NCBI GenBank assembly: GCA_963793335.1
Contig: CAWBZS010000019.1
Location: forward strand, 1 to 64,000
Reading direction: 5' to 3'
DNA: 64,000 nucleotides
Source: Sva-07 sp963793335
Lineage (GTDB): Bacteria; Actinomycetota; Acidimicrobiia; Acidimicrobiales; Ilumatobacteraceae
Made by a program: the position numbers and the translations under genes. This document shows positions 42,734-52,928 of this stretch, in pieces (positions within the stretch are counted from its first letter, which is position 1; each line of letters starts with the position of its first letter). Under the pieces are notes generated by a model, which was not told the DNA's origin, made no database searches, and was given only the letters and a program-made list of their open reading frames with translations.

Positions 42734-44791
42734 CTACGGCTCGGCGCGGGCGTCGGCTCGGACCCGCTCGGCAAGGTTGTCCGGGAGCGGCTGATAGCCG
42801 TGGTGGTCGACGTCGAAGGAGCCGCTGCCGCCACTGAGCGATCGGAGGTCGATCGCATACCGCAGGATCTCGGCGGTGGGCACCAGCGCATGCACCGTGG
42901 TGAGGCCGACGTCGTCGGTGTCGGTGCCGAGCACCTGGGCCCGGCGTGCGTTGAGGTCGCCGAGCACATCACCGTGGTGAGCCGAGGGCACGCGAACGTT
43001 GACCTCACTCACCGGCTCGAGCAGTTCCACACCGACCCGCTCGACCGCCTCGCGCAACGCCAGCGACCCGGCCATCTTGAAGCTCATCTCGGAGGAGTCG
43101 ACCGCATGATGCTTGCCGCCGGTGCACACCGCGCGCAGGTCGACGATCGCGAAGCCGTCGCTCCCGCCGCGAGCCATGGCGTCCTCGACCCCAGCGCCCA
43201 CGGCCGGTACGAGGTTCTTCGGGATCACCCCACCGGTCACCTCGCTGTGGAACTCGAACCCCGACCCTGGGGGCAGCGGTTCGAAGCGCACGGTGGCCAC
43301 CCCGAACTGGCCGTGGCCGCCGGTCTGCTTCTTGTAGCGGCCCTCCACCTCGATCGCTGCTGCGAGCCGCGAGCGGTACGCGACGCGCACGTCGTCGACG
43401 ACGAGTTCCACCCCGGCACGCTCGATTCGTGCCAGCGCCACACGTACGTGTGTCTCGCCACCACCGCGCAACACCGTCTGGCCGGTCGCGTCGTCGTGCT
43501 GCACGTCCAACGTCGGGTCCTCGACGACGAGGCGATGCAACGTGGTGGCGAGCCGGTCCTCGTCGGACTGCTTGGCCGCAGCGATCGCGACGCCGTAGAC
43601 GGCACGTGGCATCGTCGGGAGCACCACGCTGACCGGTGTGCCGTCGGGGGCGAGCGTGTCACCCGTGCGGGTGTCGCTCAGCTTGGTGACGGCGACGATG
43701 TCGCCGGCGACGGCGGCGTCGACCTGGGTCTGGGCGGCGCCGACGAGCGACACGAGATGGTGCAGACGTTCGCGAGTACCCGACCGGCTGTTGACGAGGG
43801 TGTCGTCGACGCGAATCGTCCCGGAGAGCACCTTCAGCATCGAGATCTGGCCGCGGAATTCGTCGATCGTCGTGGTGAACACCACGACCAACGGGGCTCC
43901 GTCGGGATCAGGCGTGATCTCGACGGTTCCGCCGGCGGCCTCGACGATCGTCGGTCCGCGGTCGCCGGGCGCCGGGCCGACCCGGCAGATGAAGTCGGCG
44001 AGCTGATCGGCACCGATCGGCGTGGTGGCCGAACCGCACAGGACGGGGAACGCGAGCCCTCGGTCGACGGCGTCGTGGAGCAGGTGTTCCAGCTGCTCCG
44101 CCGTTGGCTCGGTGCCGGAGAGGTACTGCTCGAGGAGGTTGTCGTCGAGTTCGATCACGTCCTCGACCAAGTGCTCGTGCTCGACCTTCTCGATGTCGGC
44201 GAGTTCGGTGGGCACGTCGACCGGCTCCGCGTGTCCCGAGTCGTACACGAACGCATGGTGGGTGAGCACATCGGTGATGCCGTGAAAGCTCGACTCCTCC
44301 CCGATCGGCAGCTCGGTGGGGTCGGCGTGCGAGCCGAACACGCTGCGCACCTGGGCGAGCGTGCGGTCGAACGACGAACGTTCGCGATCGAGCTTGTTGA
44401 CGAAGATCATCCGCGGCAGGCCCATCTCGGCCGCGTGACGCCACAGCACTTCGTCCTGCGACTGCACGCCTGCCACACCGTCGATGACGAACACGGCGAG
44501 GTCAGCAGCGGCCATACCGAGCAGCGCCTCACCGCGGAAGTCGGCGTAGCCGGGTGTGTCGATCAGGTTGATGCGATGGTCGTTCCAGTCGAACGATGCC
44601 ACGCCGAGGGAGATCGACTGCTGGCGAACCTGTTCCTCGGGGTCGTGGTCGAGGACGGTCGATCCCTTCTCGATCGTGCCCGCTCGTGTGATCACCTCCG
44701 CTCGGAGGAGCAGCGCCTCCGCGAGGCTGGTCTTGCCACCGCCGTTGTGGCCGACGAGCACGACGTTCCTGATCTGTTCCGATGATGTCAT
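42734..44791 (-). CDS. Elongation factor G-like translational GTPase
   Basis: 685-residue EF-G paralogue of the actinobacterial EF-G2 type, not the ribosomal-operon EF-G. GTPase motifs: G1 GHNGGGKTSLAEAL (Gly where EF-G has Asp), G3 DTPGYADF, G4 NKLD; then domain II and domain IV with YKKQTGGHGQFGVATVRFEP, and LRSLSGGSGSFDVDHHGYQP near the end. Such paralogues in mycobacteria lack translocase activity; the true role is unknown. The ATG at 44791 (MTSSEQIRNVVLVGHNGGG) is clear. The frame continues open upstream through another gene, so a giant 1850-residue reading is an artefact. Confidence 0.9.
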   Translation of the reverse strand: MTSSEQIRNVVLVGHNGGGKTSLAEALLLRAEVITRAGTIEKGSTVLDHDPEEQVRQQSISLGVASFDWNDHRINLIDTPGYADFRGEALLGMAAADLAVFVIDGVAGVQSQDEVLWRHAAEMGLPRMIFVNKLDRERSSFDRTLAQVRSVFGSHADPTELPIGEESSFHGITDVLTHHAFVYDSGHAEPVDVPTELADIEKVEHEHLVEDVIELDDNLLEQYLSGTEPTAEQLEHLLHDAVDRGLAFPVLCGSATTPIGADQLADFICRVGPAPGDRGPTIVEAAGGTVEITPDPDGAPLVVVFTTTIDEFRGQISMLKVLSGTIRVDDTLVNSRSGTRERLHHLVSLVGAAQTQVDAAVAGDIVAVTKLSDTRTGDTLAPDGTPVSVVLPTMPRAVYGVAIAAAKQSDEDRLATTLHRLVVEDPTLDVQHDDATGQTVLRGGGETHVRVALARIERAGVELVVDDVRVAYRSRLAAAIEVEGRYKKQTGGHGQFGVATVRFEPLPPGSGFEFHSEVTGGVIPKNLVPAVGAGVEDAMARGGSDGFAIVDLRAVCTGGKHHAVDSSEMSFKMAGSLALREAVERVGVELLEPVSEVNVRVPSAHHGDVLGDLNARRAQVLGTDTDDVGLTTVHALVPTAEILRYAIDLRSLSGGSGSFDVDHHGYQPLPDNLAERVRADARAEP

Positions 44792-44850
44792 GGGCACCCC
44801 TTTCGTGCCCGACCAGCTTCCACCCGTTGTCGGCCCCGCCGCAACGGACC

Positions 44851-47800
44851 TCAGTCCCTCTCTGCGACGCGCTCGTCGACGATCCACCGAGCCCGAACGA
44901 CGTGTCCCGTTCTCATGAACACGTCGTGCGAACGCTCGCGGGTGAGCGCCGACCCGGCGATCGTTTCCACCGTTCCGTCGGCGCACTCGACGATCACCAG
45001 GTCGTCGGGTCCCGTCTCGATCGTCATCGGCACGCCGCAGACGGTGAGTCGGGTGGGCGACGAGTCGTCGGTGGGTGCGAGCAGGACCTCGTCGGTGGCG
45101 ATCAGTCCGGGGGCCAGCAGCAGTCGTCCGTTCGCGACACGGAATCCGAGTTCGCCGAACCGTGCGAGCACTTCCTCCTTGACCTGGCCGGTCATGCCGG
45201 GCTGCTGTGCGCCCGCGTGCGCCGGGGTGTGGGAGTAGCAGTCCGTCGGGACCGCCCCGTACTCCGATGGTGTCTTCAGATACCCGAGACCTGCCCGGAT
45301 CCTGCGGTAGGCCTCGGCGAGACGGGCGACGGTCGCATCGGGCTCGCCGGCTGCGACGGCCACCCAATACGTCTCCTGCACGGCGAGGAGCAGCTTGGCC
45401 ACCATGTGCCAGTACACCGACCCGACGCCCTCGTAGCCGTGCATGCGTCCCGAGCGTCCGGTGAACTTGCGATGCTCGAACACGTCTTCGTACGTCTGCA
45501 GCAGCGTTGCGCGCTCCGACTCGATCAGGTCGGACTCGTCGAGCAGGCGCTCGAGCGCACGGACGTTGACCGCTTCGGGGCGAAAGTGCATGCGGTCGTC
45601 GAGGTCGATGGAGACGATCGCGGCGAGTCGGTCGAGACCGACGCGTTCCAGGCGGTCGGCTGCGTCGGTGTCGATGACGTTGCGGGCGAGGAACGGCGTC
45701 AGTTCGGGCACCGGGTACAGCATGAACGTGTCCTGGTCGGCCCGGTACATCGCCGAGGCGAAGAGTGCGTCGACCACGTCGAGCGCTTCGTCGAGGTCGA
45801 GCGCGCCTGATGACAGCGCCGCAACTTGGCCTTCGAGCATCGGCCCGAGATGGTCGACGCGAGCGGTGTCGTCCGACGGGAACGACACACGGTTGTACGA
45901 GTGGTACAGACCGTCGTCTCGGCGCGCCGAGCGCGATCGATGCGTCGAGGTGGTCGAGCGCAACGGCACACAGCCCGCGGACGTTGCTTCGTGGGATCTC
46001 GACCTGCTGCAGGGCGTCACCGGAGCGGATGCGATGTCGATGGGCCTCGCCGCTGCGGCCGAGTTGGTCGACGACGGCGCGGCGCTCGGTGTCGTCGACT
46101 GGGCCGACCGGGTGCTCGGTGAGGATCCGTCTGATGTCGTCGAGCCACTGGGCGATCGAGGTCGTCATCGTGACGGGGCCCTCCTGATCCGACTCGACGC
46201 CGAGCAACGACTCGACGAACGCGAGGTATCGGCGGAGGTGGAACAGGGTCACCATCGACAGTCCAGGGCCGGCGAGCGCGTTGTTGGCGTCGTTCCATTC
46301 GGGACGCTGTGTGTTGAGCCAGATCCCGCCGTCGGGCACCAGGTTGGTGAGTTTGGCGAGTGCCGGCACCAGGAGCTTCTCGAGCATCGCAACGTGCAGC
46401 AGGCCGCCGTCGGGGCCAGGGAGCAGTCGACCGTCAGCGCCCACGCGCTGCTCGCGCTCGGCGATCGCTGCGGCATGGTCGGTGTCGTAGGTGATCGTGT
46501 CGCGCGGGTTGCGCACGATCTCGTCGTGATCGGCCAGGAGGTACGGAACGTCGGCGTAGGTGAAGACATCGCGGTCCAACCAGCCGGCGCGGGCACCGGG
46601 TTCGTAGCGCTCCCACATCTCCAACAACCGCAGCAGGTAGATGATCTGGTGATCTCCCCAGTACCCGATGTGGCTCCACGGGTCGGTGGGATCGGGCACC
46701 TCCCAGTCGATGCCGCCTGCGGAGATCCGGTAGGCGTTGTAGCCCTCGATCGTGGTGGCATTGAGGAACTTCGCGATGACGTTGACGAAGTAGGCGGGCG
46801 TCGACTGGAGGAGCGCTTCCCAGTTCTGGAAGATGTCGCGCCAGTTGCCCTCGTACGACAGCAGCGGATTGCCCCGATCGTCGCGTACGTTGATCGAGAA
46901 CCGGTTCCAGGGGCGGCTCGGGTCGCCGTGGCGTCGCGAGAAGCTGAGCGGCAGGTACTCGAGCACGAGCCGCACGAGATCGGGGTCCCCGATGTCGAGG
47001 GCGTCGGCGCGCAACGCCAGTTCGTCGATCCACGGGTCGAGTCGGTCGAGCCAGTCGCGGTGACGTTCGGCGACCTCGGCGTTGCGGTTGCGGACGAAGT
47101 CAGCGAGGTCGCGGCTCGGTACGGCCTGACCGAACGGGAACACGCCGCCACGCATGCAGTTGAACAGCACGTTCGAGAGGTGATGGGCATCGGCCACCGG
47201 GTCGCCGGTGCGTTGGAATCCGTCGGCATCGGCGAGCAGTGCTCGCAAGCGCTGCGACCCGAGCTCGATGTCGTCGGCGACCTGGATGGGGGCGTCGCCG
47301 TCGCGTGTCGTCGCGATCACCGATCGCAGCGCCGAGTGGTCGAGCCCGGTGTCCGCGATCATCGACCACGTCGCAGGTTCCGACACGTTCACGGTGCCGC
47401 GCAGCAGGTACGTGCCGGGCCGTCCCGTGACCGTCGTCGCGGGTCGTGCCGGTCGGCCGGCGAACATGTCGTCGACGGCGGACGCGTCGAGCAGGAGGTC
47501 GGCTGACGTGAAGCCGAACGACCACACCGCTGTGGCGCTGAGCGCCTCGACCGGCTCGGCACGGTCGGAGATCTGCGATTCGAGCGAGTACACCGCAAGC
47601 GTTCCCCACGGCCCGGCCTCGGAGCGCTTGTAGGCGTTGGCCAGATTCGATCGGATCTGTTCGGTGACGGCATCGAGGCCCGCCGGCATCAGGTCGAGCA
47701 GGCCGTCGAGGACTTCGTACTCGGCGTTGGGATCGGAACCAGGCAACCCGTCGTGGCGCAGTTCGACGGTGCGCACCCAGCCGAATCGATCCGATGGTGC

Positions 47801-48223
47801 CCACGCGGCGCGGAAGGTCAGGGCCCACTCGGCATGGTGCTCCTCGAACACGAGACGGTTGCCGAGCACGCTCTTGGCGATCGATCGTCGACAGCCGGGG
47901 GTCGGAACACGGGCGAACGGTTGCCACAGGGTGGGCCCGTCGATGTTGCCGCTGTGCCTGATCAACGTGATCGGACCGGTGATCCCGGCGGCGCGATGGA
48001 TCCGGTCGTCGGTCTCGTAGGGGAAGAGTGCGTGGTCGGCGTCGATCCGACCGGCCGTCAGGGCCCCGGAGCTCGACACGAACATCCACAGGTCGGAGTC
48101 GGACACCACCGTCATCAGGAATGGCGCCATCGCGTCGACGCCGTCGATCCGGTAGTACTCGATCCCGTCGACGGTCACCAGTTCACCCGTGACCTCGTTG
48201 GCTGCGTTCGATCCGCTCGTCAC
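44851..48223 (-). pseudogene. Large glycosidase-like gene with one +1 frame break
   Basis: Starts at the GTG at 48223 with an excellent GGAGGA site and reads about 766 codons; at about 45922 the sense shifts by one base and continues to 44851. Removing one base gives a continuous protein of 1123 residues. No signal peptide. Segments such as YEGNWRDIFQNWEALLQSTP, WSHIGYWGDHQIIYLLRLLE, PSEYGAVPTDCYSHTPAHAG and QQPGMTGQVKEEVLARFGEL recall six-hairpin glycosidases and cellobiose-phosphorylase-like proteins, but I do not recognise the exact family. It is divergent from pta and upstream of the EF-G-like gene. Confidence 0.6.
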
Positions 48224-48306
48224 CTGTGCTCCTCCTGTGCCGACGGCGAGTGTACGCGAGGCGTTGCTCGCACTGCCGGAAGGCATGCAGGGCTACGATC
48301 GGATCT
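48224..48306. promoter_or_regulatory. Divergent promoter region (glycosidase-like gene / pta)
   Basis: An 83-base gap between two divergent starts. It holds the GGAGGA ribosome binding site of the leftward gene and must carry both promoters. I see no clear operator palindrome. Confidence 0.5.
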
Positions 48307-50379
48307 GTGTCAGGCGCGGTCTACCTCACAGCGATGGGGCCGGCGAGTGGGAAGTCGATCGTTGCGCTCGGACTGGTCGAGCTGCTGTCACGGCGGGTCT
48401 CGGATGTCGGCTTCTACCGACCGATTGTGCAGACGGTCCCCGACAACGATCTCGAACTGATCCGGTCGCGCTACCAGTTGCCTGACGAGCGCATCGGCTA
48501 CGCCTTCACCGCTGCGCAGCGCATCGATGCCGGACCGGCGAATCGTGCCGGCATGGAACGCATCGTCGAACGGTTCAAGCAGATCGAATCGGTGAGCGAC
48601 TTCGTGGTGGTCGAAGGAACCGACTTCACCGGGGCGTCGTCCCCGATCGAGCTGGAGGTCAACGCCCGCATCGCCGAGCACCTCGGCCTGCCGATCGTGG
48701 CAGTCGTCGACGGGCACCGCTGCAGCTCGGTCGAGATCATCGAGCGGATCGTGATCGGACGTGATTCGTTCGGTGACGACGCGATCGCGGCGATCATCGT
48801 CAACCGGGTCGAACCCGCCGCACTCGGGCCGCTCAACGAGGCGTTGGCCCGCATCGAGCTCCCCGACCCCGTGTGGGCGATCGCCGAGGAGCCGACGCTG
48901 CGTCAGCCATCGCTCGACCAGCTCCGCTCGGCCCTCGGTGGTCGATTGATCGCCGGTGATCCCGACGACCTCATGCGGCCGGTCGGTTCGATCAAGGTGG
49001 CTGCCATGTCGGCGCCGAACGTGCTCGATCACGTCCGCGACGACACGGTGTTCATCACCCCGGCCGACCGTGCCGACGTGATCATCGCCGCGGCGATGAC
49101 CCGGTTGTCGTCGGGCTATCCCGGTGTTGCCGGGGTGCTGCTCAGCGGCGGGCTGGCACCGGACCCCAGGGTGGTCGCGCTGATCGACAGCGTGTCGAGT
49201 GGTCCAACCATTCCGCTGCTGACGGTCGACACCGACACGTTCGACACCGCGATCGCCGCCAACGCGGTCGAGGGAGCGATCACCGCCGGCGACCAGCGAA
49301 AGATCGACATCGCCCTCGGTCAGATCGAAGCGAACGTCGACCTGCAGGTGCTCGAACGTCGGATCGAGATCGGGCGTTCGGATGTGATGACGCCCGTGAT
49401 GTTCCAGTACGAGCTGATCGAGCGGGCGCGGGCCGCCCACGCGCACATCGTGCTGCCCGAGGGGGCCGACGATCGTGTGTTGCGTGCCGCCGACCGCATC
49501 AGGCGACGCCAGGTGTGCGACCTCACGCTGCTCGGCAACCCCGAACTCGTCCGCGATCGGGCCACCGAACTGGGACTCGAACTCGACGACGTGCCGGTGA
49601 TCGACCCGCTCGAGCACGAATGGCTCGACCGGCTCGCACAGCGGTACTTCGAACTGCGAGCGCACAAGGGCATCACCCTCGAGCGCGCCCGCGACGTGAT
49701 GACCGACGTCAGCTATTTCGCGACGATGATGGTGAGCGAGGGTCTCGTCGACGCGATGGTGTCCGGTGCGATGCAGACCACCGCCCACACGATCCGTCCG
49801 TCACTCGAGTTCGTGAAGACCAAGCCGGGTACCTCGATCGTGTCGAGCGTGTTCTTGATGTTGCTCTCCGATCGCGTGCTCGTGTACGGCGATTGTGCGA
49901 TCAACCCCGACCCGAATGCCGATCAGCTCGCCGACATCGCGATCTCGTCCGCCGACACCGCTGTGATGTTCGGCATCGAACCGCGCATCGCGATGTTGAG
50001 TTACTCGACCGGTGCTTCGGGGACCGGCGCCGACGTCGACAAGGTGCGCGCCGCCACCGAGCGCGTGCGTGAACTCCGACCCGACTTGAAGGTGGAGGGG
50101 CCGATCCAGTACGACGCAGCCGTCGACCAGGACGTCGCCCGCAGCAAGCTGCCCCACAGCGCAATCGAGGGTTCGGCGACCGTCTTCATCTTCCCCGACC
50201 TCAACACCGGCAACAACACCTACAAGGCAGTGCAGCGATCGGCGGGCGCCGTCGCTGTCGGCCCGGTGCTGCAGGGGCTCAACAAGCCGGTCAACGACCT
50301 GTCGCGCGGCGCCACCGTCACCGACATCGTCAACACGATCGCGATCACGGCCATCCAGGTCGGCGCCAACCGGGTCTGA
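48307..50379 (+). CDS. pta: Phosphate acetyltransferase
   Basis: Interconverts acetyl-CoA and acetyl phosphate. 690 residues of the long type: an N-terminal P-loop (CobB/BioD-like) domain with YLTAMGPASGKSIVALGLVE, a central DRTGG domain, and a C-terminal catalytic domain (from about residue 365: VMFQYELIERARAAHAHIVL, SGAMQTTAHTIRPSLEFVKT, GNNTYKAVQRSAGAVAVGP). The GTG at 48307 is the first start that does not run into the divergent gene. ackA follows after nine bases, so the two make an acetate/ATP module. Confidence 0.95.
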   Translation: MSGAVYLTAMGPASGKSIVALGLVELLSRRVSDVGFYRPIVQTVPDNDLELIRSRYQLPDERIGYAFTAAQRIDAGPANRAGMERIVERFKQIESVSDFVVVEGTDFTGASSPIELEVNARIAEHLGLPIVAVVDGHRCSSVEIIERIVIGRDSFGDDAIAAIIVNRVEPAALGPLNEALARIELPDPVWAIAEEPTLRQPSLDQLRSALGGRLIAGDPDDLMRPVGSIKVAAMSAPNVLDHVRDDTVFITPADRADVIIAAAMTRLSSGYPGVAGVLLSGGLAPDPRVVALIDSVSSGPTIPLLTVDTDTFDTAIAANAVEGAITAGDQRKIDIALGQIEANVDLQVLERRIEIGRSDVMTPVMFQYELIERARAAHAHIVLPEGADDRVLRAADRIRRRQVCDLTLLGNPELVRDRATELGLELDDVPVIDPLEHEWLDRLAQRYFELRAHKGITLERARDVMTDVSYFATMMVSEGLVDAMVSGAMQTTAHTIRPSLEFVKTKPGTSIVSSVFLMLLSDRVLVYGDCAINPDPNADQLADIAISSADTAVMFGIEPRIAMLSYSTGASGTGADVDKVRAATERVRELRPDLKVEGPIQYDAAVDQDVARSKLPHSAIEGSATVFIFPDLNTGNNTYKAVQRSAGAVAVGPVLQGLNKPVNDLSRGATVTDIVNTIAITAIQVGANRV

Positions 50380-50388
50380 GACACGTCC

Positions 50389-51486
50389 ATGCTGGTGCTC
50401 GTGCTCAACGCCGGCAGTTCGTCGGTGAAGTTCCAGGTGATCGAATCGAGCACGGGCGAACGGGTGGCCGGTGGCATCGTCGAGGAGGTCGTCGACCACG
50501 TTGCGGCGCTTCGAGATGTCGTCGCAGAGGTCGATCGGCTCGATCGGCCGATCGAGGCGATTGGACATCGAGTGGTGCACGGCGGTGAAGCGATCTCCGA
50601 GCCGACCCTGATCGACGACGCACTCGTCGACGTGATTCGCCGACTCGTTCCCCTCGCTCCGCTCCACAATCCCGCGAATCTCGCCGGCATCGAAGCAGCC
50701 CGGGCCATGTGGCCGATGCTCGCGCAGGTGGCGGTGTTCGACACCGCGTTCCACCGCACCCTGGCGCCCGCGGCCTACCGATACGCCGTACCGACGTCGT
50801 GGTACGAGCAGTACGGGGTGCGCCGCTACGGCTTTCATGGCACCTCGCACGACGCGGTGTCAGCAGGCGCCGCCGATGTGCTCGGACGGCCGCGTGACGA
50901 ACTCGATCTGATCGTCGCCCACCTCGGCAACGGGGCCTCGATCACTGCGGTGCAGCGTGGCCGCAGTGTCGAGACGTCGATGGGGTTGTCGCCATTGGAA
51001 GGCCTGGTGATGGGCACCCGCTCGGGCGACATCGACCCCGCCATCATCGGTCATGTCGCCGCCGCCGGTGGTCGATCGGAGGCCGATGTCCTTGCCGAAC
51101 TCAACCGGTCGAGTGGCCTGTTCGGGCTGTGCGGGGAATCGGACATGCGCACGATCACCGAGTGCATCACCGCTGGCGATCCTGTCGCCGACCTGGCCTT
51201 GGACGTGTTCTGCCACCGGATTCGCAAGTACGTCGGCGCCTACGTCGCCGTGCTCGGACGATGTGACGCACTCGTGTTCACCGCAGGTATCGGCGAACAC
51301 AGTGCGCTGGTGCGGTCGCGAGTCTGTGCCGGGCTCGAGGTGTTCGGCATCGCACTCGACGACGATCGCAACGACCGCTCCGAGGTGGTGATCTCCACCG
51401 ATGACGCTGCCTGCGCCGTGCTCGTGGTCCCCACCGATGAAGAACGTGCCATCGCCGAGCAGACCGCCCGCGTCGTCGCAACCTGA
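50389..51486 (+). CDS. ackA: Acetate kinase
   Basis: Converts acetyl phosphate and ADP to acetate and ATP, or the reverse. 365 residues: LVLNAGSSSVKFQVIE at the start, GHRVVHGG, AVFDTAFH, RYGFHGTSHDAVS, IVAHLGNGASITAVQRG and VFTAGIGEHSALVR. It is somewhat shorter than the 400-residue norm, mostly in the first domain. It is the second gene of the pta-ackA operon and converges on the folP-like gene with 21 bases between stops. Confidence 0.95.
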   Translation: MLVLVLNAGSSSVKFQVIESSTGERVAGGIVEEVVDHVAALRDVVAEVDRLDRPIEAIGHRVVHGGEAISEPTLIDDALVDVIRRLVPLAPLHNPANLAGIEAARAMWPMLAQVAVFDTAFHRTLAPAAYRYAVPTSWYEQYGVRRYGFHGTSHDAVSAGAADVLGRPRDELDLIVAHLGNGASITAVQRGRSVETSMGLSPLEGLVMGTRSGDIDPAIIGHVAAAGGRSEADVLAELNRSSGLFGLCGESDMRTITECITAGDPVADLALDVFCHRIRKYVGAYVAVLGRCDALVFTAGIGEHSALVRSRVCAGLEVFGIALDDDRNDRSEVVISTDDAACAVLVVPTDEERAIAEQTARVVAT

Positions 51487-51507
51487 CGCTGGTGGCGGCT
51501 CGGAGCG

Positions 51508-52395
51508 TCAGTCGAAGAAGTCGAGCAGGTCGAGGACCGGCTGGACCCGCGCCACCTCGTGGCTGCGCAACAGGTTGGCCTTGGCCAGCAGGGCGAGCAC
51601 CGCCATCGCGGTCTCGGCGGTGCGCACCTCGTCGTGGAACAGGTACACCGACGAGGCCATCGTGACGCACGTCGGCCAGCCGAGCTCGCGGAAGCGGAAC
51701 GACTGCAGCAGATTGTCGGTCTGGTAGCGGATCCGCTCGGGCCCGTCGGGCAGGTTGAGCGCGAAGCCGAAGCCCGGGTCGATCCAGATCTTGTCGACGC
51801 CCGCCGCCGTCACCAACTCCAGCCGCTCGCGGAAGAATGCCATCTCCGCGTCGATCATCTCGTCGGGCGAGGGCACATCGTCGCCGGATCGTGCGGTGTC
51901 ACCAGGGGTGTAGCAGAGGATCAGTCCAGCATCGTGACGGGCGATCGCTTCGTACAGCGCCGGGTCGTCGACGCGCCCGGTGAGGTTGATCACCCCGGCG
52001 CCGGCTTCGAGCGACGCCACCGCGACGTCGGTGAGGTACGTCTCGACCGAGGTGAGGATGTGGTCGTCGACCAGCGCCCGAATCACCGGCAGCAGCGAGC
52101 GGAGCTGTGCGTCGGCGTCGAGCACCTCGGCGTTGGTGCCGGTCGACTCGGCGCCGATGTCGACCATCGCGGCACCCTCGATCGTCATCCGCCGAGCGCG
52201 GTACAGCGCAGCCTCGACGTCGTGGGCAATGCTCTCGCGGTACGACGACTCGCGCGACAGATTGACCACCCCGAGTTGGAATGGACGGTCGTCGAACACC
52301 CGGCCGTGGTCGGGAAACTCGATGGTGTGCACCGGGTGCTCCAGTGCGGCTCGGTGTGCCTCCCACAGTGGGAGGAGTGCGTCGGGTGTGATCAC
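51508..52395 (-). CDS. Divergent dihydropteroate-synthase-family protein
   Basis: 295-residue TIM-barrel protein of the DHPS family, placed after folB and folK with an ATGA overlap. Family landmarks are changed: the first strand motif (usually GVxNxTPDSFSDGG) reads GVVNLSRESSYRES; DIGGESTRP reads DIGAESTGT; DPGxGFGK reads WIDPGFGFALN, without the lysine; the late RSHEVARV is kept. It may be a folP2-like paralogue or a pterin-binding protein rather than the true folate enzyme. I cannot tell whether a standard folP lies elsewhere. Confidence 0.8.
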   Translation of the reverse strand: MITPDALLPLWEAHRAALEHPVHTIEFPDHGRVFDDRPFQLGVVNLSRESSYRESIAHDVEAALYRARRMTIEGAAMVDIGAESTGTNAEVLDADAQLRSLLPVIRALVDDHILTSVETYLTDVAVASLEAGAGVINLTGRVDDPALYEAIARHDAGLILCYTPGDTARSGDDVPSPDEMIDAEMAFFRERLELVTAAGVDKIWIDPGFGFALNLPDGPERIRYQTDNLLQSFRFRELGWPTCVTMASSVYLFHDEVRTAETAMAVLALLAKANLLRSHEVARVQPVLDLLDFFD

Positions 52396-52928
52396 GTGGA
52401 GACCTCCGTCGAAGCGTGCCAGTCGTCGCCGATCGCGATCAGGTCGCCGGGCTCCGCCGGGAGGGCGTCGAGCAACTCGGCCATCGTGCGGCCGAGCACG
52501 GGGTGCACCAGATCGGGTGCCACGTCGCAGACCGGGACGAGCACGAACCGGCGTTCGTGCTGGCGGGGATGAGGGATGTGGAGCGACGGCGCATCGGACA
52601 CCAGGTCGCCGTAGATCAGCAGGTCGAGATCGAGCGTGCGCGGGCCCCAGTGCACGGTGCGTTCACGTTCGCGCGACGCCTCGACTCGGTGGAGGAGCGC
52701 AAGCAGGTCGGCGGCAGCGAGTGTGGTCGTTGCGGTGAACGCAGCGTTCAGATACGGGCCCTGCTGGTCGGGTCCACCCACCGGGGCCGTCTCGTACAGC
52801 TTCGACGTCTCGACGATGTCGATCCCGTCGGCAGTGTCCAGCTCGGAGAGGCCGGCGCGGAGGTTCTCGAGTCGATCACCGAGGTTCGAGCCGATGGCGA
52901 TCAGACAGCGTGTGGGGGACGGGTTCAT
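52392..52928 (-). CDS. folK: 6-hydroxymethyl-7,8-dihydropterin pyrophosphokinase
   Basis: Third enzyme of the pterin branch of folate synthesis. 178 residues from the ATG at 52928 (MNPSPTRCLIAIGSNLGDRL): substrate motifs ETAPVGGPDQQGPYLNAAF, RVEASRERERTVHWGPRTLD and LDLLIYGD, then IPHPRQHERRFVLVPVCDV. All catalytic residues appear present. It overlaps folB before it and the folP-like gene after it by four bases each. Confidence 0.95.
   Translation of the reverse strand: MNPSPTRCLIAIGSNLGDRLENLRAGLSELDTADGIDIVETSKLYETAPVGGPDQQGPYLNAAFTATTTLAAADLLALLHRVEASRERERTVHWGPRTLDLDLLIYGDLVSDAPSLHIPHPRQHERRFVLVPVCDVAPDLVHPVLGRTMAELLDALPAEPGDLIAIGDDWHASTEVST

Noticed and set aside
42698..44785. A 695-residue plus-strand open frame
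   Set aside because: Antisense to the EF-G-like gene, which carries all GTPase motifs.
42734..48286. A single 1850-residue open frame on the minus strand
   Set aside because: It joins the first part of the glycosidase-like gene, a noise-like arginine-rich middle and the EF-G-like gene. The EF-G-like protein has its own start at 44791, and the true continuation of the upstream gene lies in another frame.
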